Positions 9,001 through 9,151 of a stretch of 9,151 bases of DNA are shown piece after piece; position 1 is the stretch's first letter; each line of letters starts with the position of its first letter. The notes beneath the pieces are model-generated. The model worked only from the letters and a program-made list of their open reading frames with translations, had not been told where the DNA came from and ran no database searches. The DNA is from Oscillibacter sp. GTDB taxonomy: Bacteria > Bacillota > Clostridia > Oscillospirales > Oscillospiraceae. The stretch spans positions 1 to 9,151 of the forward strand of contig JAFSOM010000407.1 of NCBI GenBank assembly GCA_017447005.1. Direction: 5' to 3'. The position numbers were made by a program, and so were the translations under genes.

Positions 9001-9151
9001 GCGTTCAGGGCAAGTACGTCAAGGACAGCCTTTACTCCCAAGACAGCGTAAACCGTCTCTATGACCTTGCGGAGAAATCGTCCCGCGATTCCATGGATGA
9101 CATTACCGACACCGACAGTAAGGTAACGGCGTACTTTGACAGCGCAATGAC
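1..9151 (+). CDS. Giant polyvalent mobile-element protein (N6-methylase-like / SF2 helicase / HExxH peptidase / LPD38-like), partial at both ends
   Basis: One reading frame, with its first complete codon at base 3, stays open to the window's end: about 3,049 codons, no start or stop in view. Visible domains in order (window residue numbers) are methylase motif I LEPSAGIGHF (507), motif IV NVPFG (573), helicase Walker A GAGKT (1184), DEAH box (1345), TATP (1397), motif VI QREGRALRQG (1701), peptidase HELGH (2118) with a downstream EGMAEFF (2185), and an LPD38-like region (about 2610-2820). This order matches the polyvalent proteins of phages and conjugative elements, proposed to enter the recipient with the DNA and protect it or help it establish. 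That role is inferred from the family. ATG 30 is in frame but lacks a ribosome binding site and the frame is open upstream, so I treat it as internal. Codon use is uniformly G/C-ending except at 571-897, where another gene overlaps. I know no gene symbol for it. Confidence 0.93.
3..570 (+). other. N-terminal region of the giant protein, function unknown
   Basis: These roughly 190 residues look folded: Trp/Tyr/Asp-rich near MIPWDGNPNDPYTWAVWD (from base 30), then a helical segment ETIRRLADEY, a short Pro/Ala-rich break, and a second unit around VGGLRFEIRRGKDYALAQIR and PYIQNAANDVWRDFL. Codon use is strongly G/C-ending, so the region is truly coding in this frame. I do not recognise the domain. 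In this class of protein the N-terminus commonly carries several small LPD or effector-type domains, and these may be one or two of them. The region probably continues upstream of the window. Confidence 0.6.
554..562 (+). promoter_or_regulatory. Strong Shine-Dalgarno site for the nested gene
   Basis: GGAGGAGGT is a near-perfect complement to the 3' end of 16S rRNA, with 8 bases between its last base and ATG 571. It lies inside the giant coding frame, where it encodes part of Pro-Glu-Glu-Val. It decides the start of the nested gene over the in-frame ATG at 601, which has no comparable site. Confidence 0.75.
571..897 (+). CDS. Nested small protein, TnpV-like, encoded in an alternative frame inside the giant ORF
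   Basis: This complete 108-residue ORF lies in the +1 frame relative to the giant gene and wholly inside its linker. ATG 571 follows GGAGGAGGT at 554-562 with 8 bases between, and an in-frame TAA at 562-564 closes the frame upstream, which fixes the start. By hand count about four fifths of its codons end in G or C, like the rest of the window, against just over a third for the host frame over the same bases. The protein is charged and Trp/Tyr-rich, looks helical and soluble, and shows no signal peptide or membrane segment. Residues 32-60 (G-R-W, then R43-P44, L50, G54-x-L56, Y59-L60) and the end of the core (residues 84-92, LEVMRDVYF) line up without gaps to my memory of TnpV, a small protein of unclear function in Tn4451-type and related elements. 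That match is tentative. A novel family is the main alternative. The TGA at 895-897 lies out of frame with the giant gene. Confidence 0.75.
   Translation: MDELQQRAREMEKERSLTFLTEDEYWSLPHYGRWLLDWMARWRPKEIKRLKEEGTLKEYLTQAGEDIGMFLGDNYHTLGMSGGLEVMRDVYFGEPEQDADRYWGIPED
909..944 (+). repeat. Short direct repeat (12 bases, ACGCCGTCGCCG) encoding TPSP units
   Basis: ACGCCGTCGCCG occurs at 909-920 and again at 933-944, exactly 24 bases apart and in the same codon phase. It encodes Thr-Pro-Ser-Pro twice, each followed by a polar residue. This is a small in-frame repeat within the disordered linker, probably from slippage or duplication, with no sign of a regulatory role. Confidence 0.6.
1167..2010 (+). 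other. N6-adenine DNA methylase-like domain within the giant protein
   Basis: Window residues 389-669. The domain opens with the family's lead-in (FPEGGLQLHNGAKSRAKANL, then EEQDALSKFVGWGGL). An HYTS segment follows, then the AdoMet-binding motif LEPSAGIGHF at 1521-1550, and motif IV as NVPFG at 1719-1733 in place of the usual NPPY/F. Downstream are the conserved YFFAKALDKVRPGG and FITSRYTM segments and RADLLGAVRLPDTAF. It resembles the TaqI/type I N6-methylase fold placed ahead of a helicase in DarB-like antirestriction proteins. NVPFG is, as I recall, usual in this subfamily, so whether the domain still methylates DNA is open. A role as a DNA- or AdoMet-binding module is possible. Confidence 0.88.
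2040..3470 (+). other. Connecting region between methylase and helicase, with a winged-helix-like segment
   Basis: After the methylase core come an extended polar stretch and helices around MRDGARALMDFQ. At about 2710-3070 there is a segment (DALTISLNETG, then AERIAELTGDAPESVTKTL, then LETAEQYLSGNVRAKL) that reads like a small helix-turn-helix or winged-helix unit. It ends with the well-conserved IGATWVP at 3015-3032. This block also sits between methylase and helicase in related element proteins that I recall, and it probably helps position DNA. About 3240-3420 is helical and contains KEIQAEFQDWL and LARLYNDLFNNSV, leading directly into the helicase. Confidence 0.6.
3471..5330 (+). other. 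SNF2-like superfamily 2 DNA helicase/translocase domain
   Basis: Window residues 1157-1776. Motifs in order are a Q-like LNPHQKNAIWRI; Walker A GAGKT at 3552-3566; motif Ia (FVVPKALTGQW); DEAH at 4035-4046; TATP at 4191-4202; motif V (GSTGKMGVGMNAQ, about 5004-5046); and motif VI QREGRALRQG at 5103-5132. All catalytic residues expected for ATP binding and hydrolysis are present, so it should be an active ATP-driven DNA translocase. Between Ia and DEAH sits a Lys/Glu-rich coiled-coil insertion (about 3842-3990), and a second Ala/Gln/Glu-rich insertion lies at about 4786-4860. The block after motif VI (TFDARSWDILQRKW, then EIKALASGNPLIQEQ) is characteristic of the element-borne methylase-helicase proteins and separates this from a chromosomal chromatin-remodeller-like SNF2. 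Confidence 0.93.
5331..6130 (+). other. Post-helicase coiled coil, small basic beta unit and second linker
   Basis: About 5331-5480 is helical and rich in Ala, Lys, Glu and Arg (SLEGLERAHRRET, then DKLKAAKAAIAADTDTAARL), with the spacing of a coiled coil. About 5520-5720 looks like a compact beta-rich unit (FAITLDGKSVTERKAAG, then FDLLTTSGGDLILRGRGQY) of a type that follows the helicase in this family. A second helical stretch ends near 5935. After that the sequence is Ser/Thr/Ala/Pro/Glu-rich up to about 6130 and is probably a flexible joint before the peptidase. Confidence 0.6.
6180..6620 (+). other. HExxH zinc metallopeptidase domain within the giant protein
   Basis: HELGH (6354-6368, window residues 2118-2122) is preceded by PVFI and followed by AITDGYQL, the usual hydrophobic frame of a zincin active-site helix. 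About 65 residues downstream, DEGMAEFFRRF (6552-6584) supplies a Glu well placed as the third zinc ligand in a gluzincin arrangement. The two His, the catalytic Glu and the probable third ligand are all present, so the domain should be active. Peptidases of this kind are a known component of polyvalent proteins (the MPTase-PolyVal type). Proposed roles are cleaving the giant protein into pieces after delivery or attacking a host protein. The sequence cannot separate these. Confidence 0.85.
6660..7800 (+). other. Conserved phage-type region between peptidase and LPD38-like region
   Basis: These roughly 380 residues are mostly helical, with many conserved-looking aromatic and charged positions: SIIQKTVDSLYPVKKL, YDAMRAKHPYYVPFRRV (about 7257-7308) and ISWYVP-like MMSWYVPRQLL (about 7675-7707). 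A region ending in HPYYVPF next to an LPD38 domain is common in very large phage proteins that I recall. No catalytic motif is apparent. It may be a structural part that packs against DNA or virion components, or a large LPD domain. Function unknown. Confidence 0.5.
7830..8470 (+). other. LPD38-like large polyvalent-protein-associated region with hydrophobic helix
   Basis: Window residues about 2610-2823. It shows SSLITGYNITWNLFSNAPRD at about 7854-7913, ESTVDFRKGG, and FMPFFNAGVQGM at 8328-8363, the landmarks I associate with LPD38, a domain found at the C-terminus of giant phage and element proteins. It is followed at 8403-8459 by an uncharged, strongly hydrophobic segment (LITYLVASLIGAAIEYAL), long enough to be buried or to insert in a membrane. 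The domain's biochemical role is not established. Its presence ties the gene to phage or prophage-like elements and suggests delivery with the DNA. Confidence 0.7.
8471..9151 (+). other. C-terminal extension after the LPD38-like region, incomplete
   Basis: The frame continues through YCIPIGDGKYFGIPKARG, a region with LNPSSFFGSVTILGPMAQIW, and RERYTGSTSLLAKSVGDALN followed by LSPKQIDFLGNNTLG (about 8881-8940). The order 'Pro-Ser..., W-x-N-x-D-F-x-G-x-P-I, then TS-x-x-A-K-x-x-G..LSP-x-x-I-D' recurs after LPD38 in large phage proteins, so this is probably part of the same module. The protein is still open at the last base, ending within an Asp/Ser-rich helical stretch. How much is missing cannot be judged here. 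Confidence 0.55.

Overview
The window is one piece of a mobile-element 'polyvalent' mega-gene. Host-strand frame 3 (first full codon at base 3) is open from one edge to the other. That gives about 3,049 codons with no stop and neither terminus of the protein in view. No RNA genes, terminators, insertion sequences, CRISPR arrays or attachment sites are visible. The DNA is GC-rich with G/C-ending codons. I cannot name the species. The domain set (defective-looking N6-methylase, SNF2-like helicase, HExxH peptidase, LPD38-like tail) is that of phages, prophages and integrative conjugative elements. The TnpV-like nested gene leans weakly towards an anaerobic Bacillota-type host.

Layout of the giant protein: 3-570, N-terminal region of unknown function; about 571-1160, long low-complexity linker (Gly/Arg-rich, then Pro/Thr/Glu/Lys-rich); 1167-2010, N6-adenine methylase-like domain (LEPSAGIGHF and NVPFG motifs); 2040-3470, connecting region with a probable small winged-helix-like segment; 3471-5330, superfamily 2 helicase with all main motifs (GAGKT, DEAH, TATP, QREGRALRQG); 5331-6130, coiled coil and second linker; 6180-6620, HELGH zinc metallopeptidase; 6660-7800, phage-type conserved region; 7830-8470, LPD38-like region with a hydrophobic helix; 8470-9151, C-terminal extension running out of the window.

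A second gene is nested inside the first linker in another frame. Bases 571-897 encode a 108-residue protein behind a near-perfect Shine-Dalgarno sequence (GGAGGAGGT). In this stretch codon-like composition belongs to the nested frame, while the host frame is reduced to Gly/Arg/Ala/Ser filler without stops. This is the best candidate for an under-described arrangement here.

At whole-window scale, a hand scan found no GATC and no CCWGG, although dozens of each would be expected, while the closely related CCSGG is common. Isoleucine codons after a G are always ATT, never ATC. The element therefore seems to have purged Dam/MboI-type and Dcm/EcoRII-type sites. This fits a gene whose protein probably travels with the element's DNA and helps it establish in new hosts.
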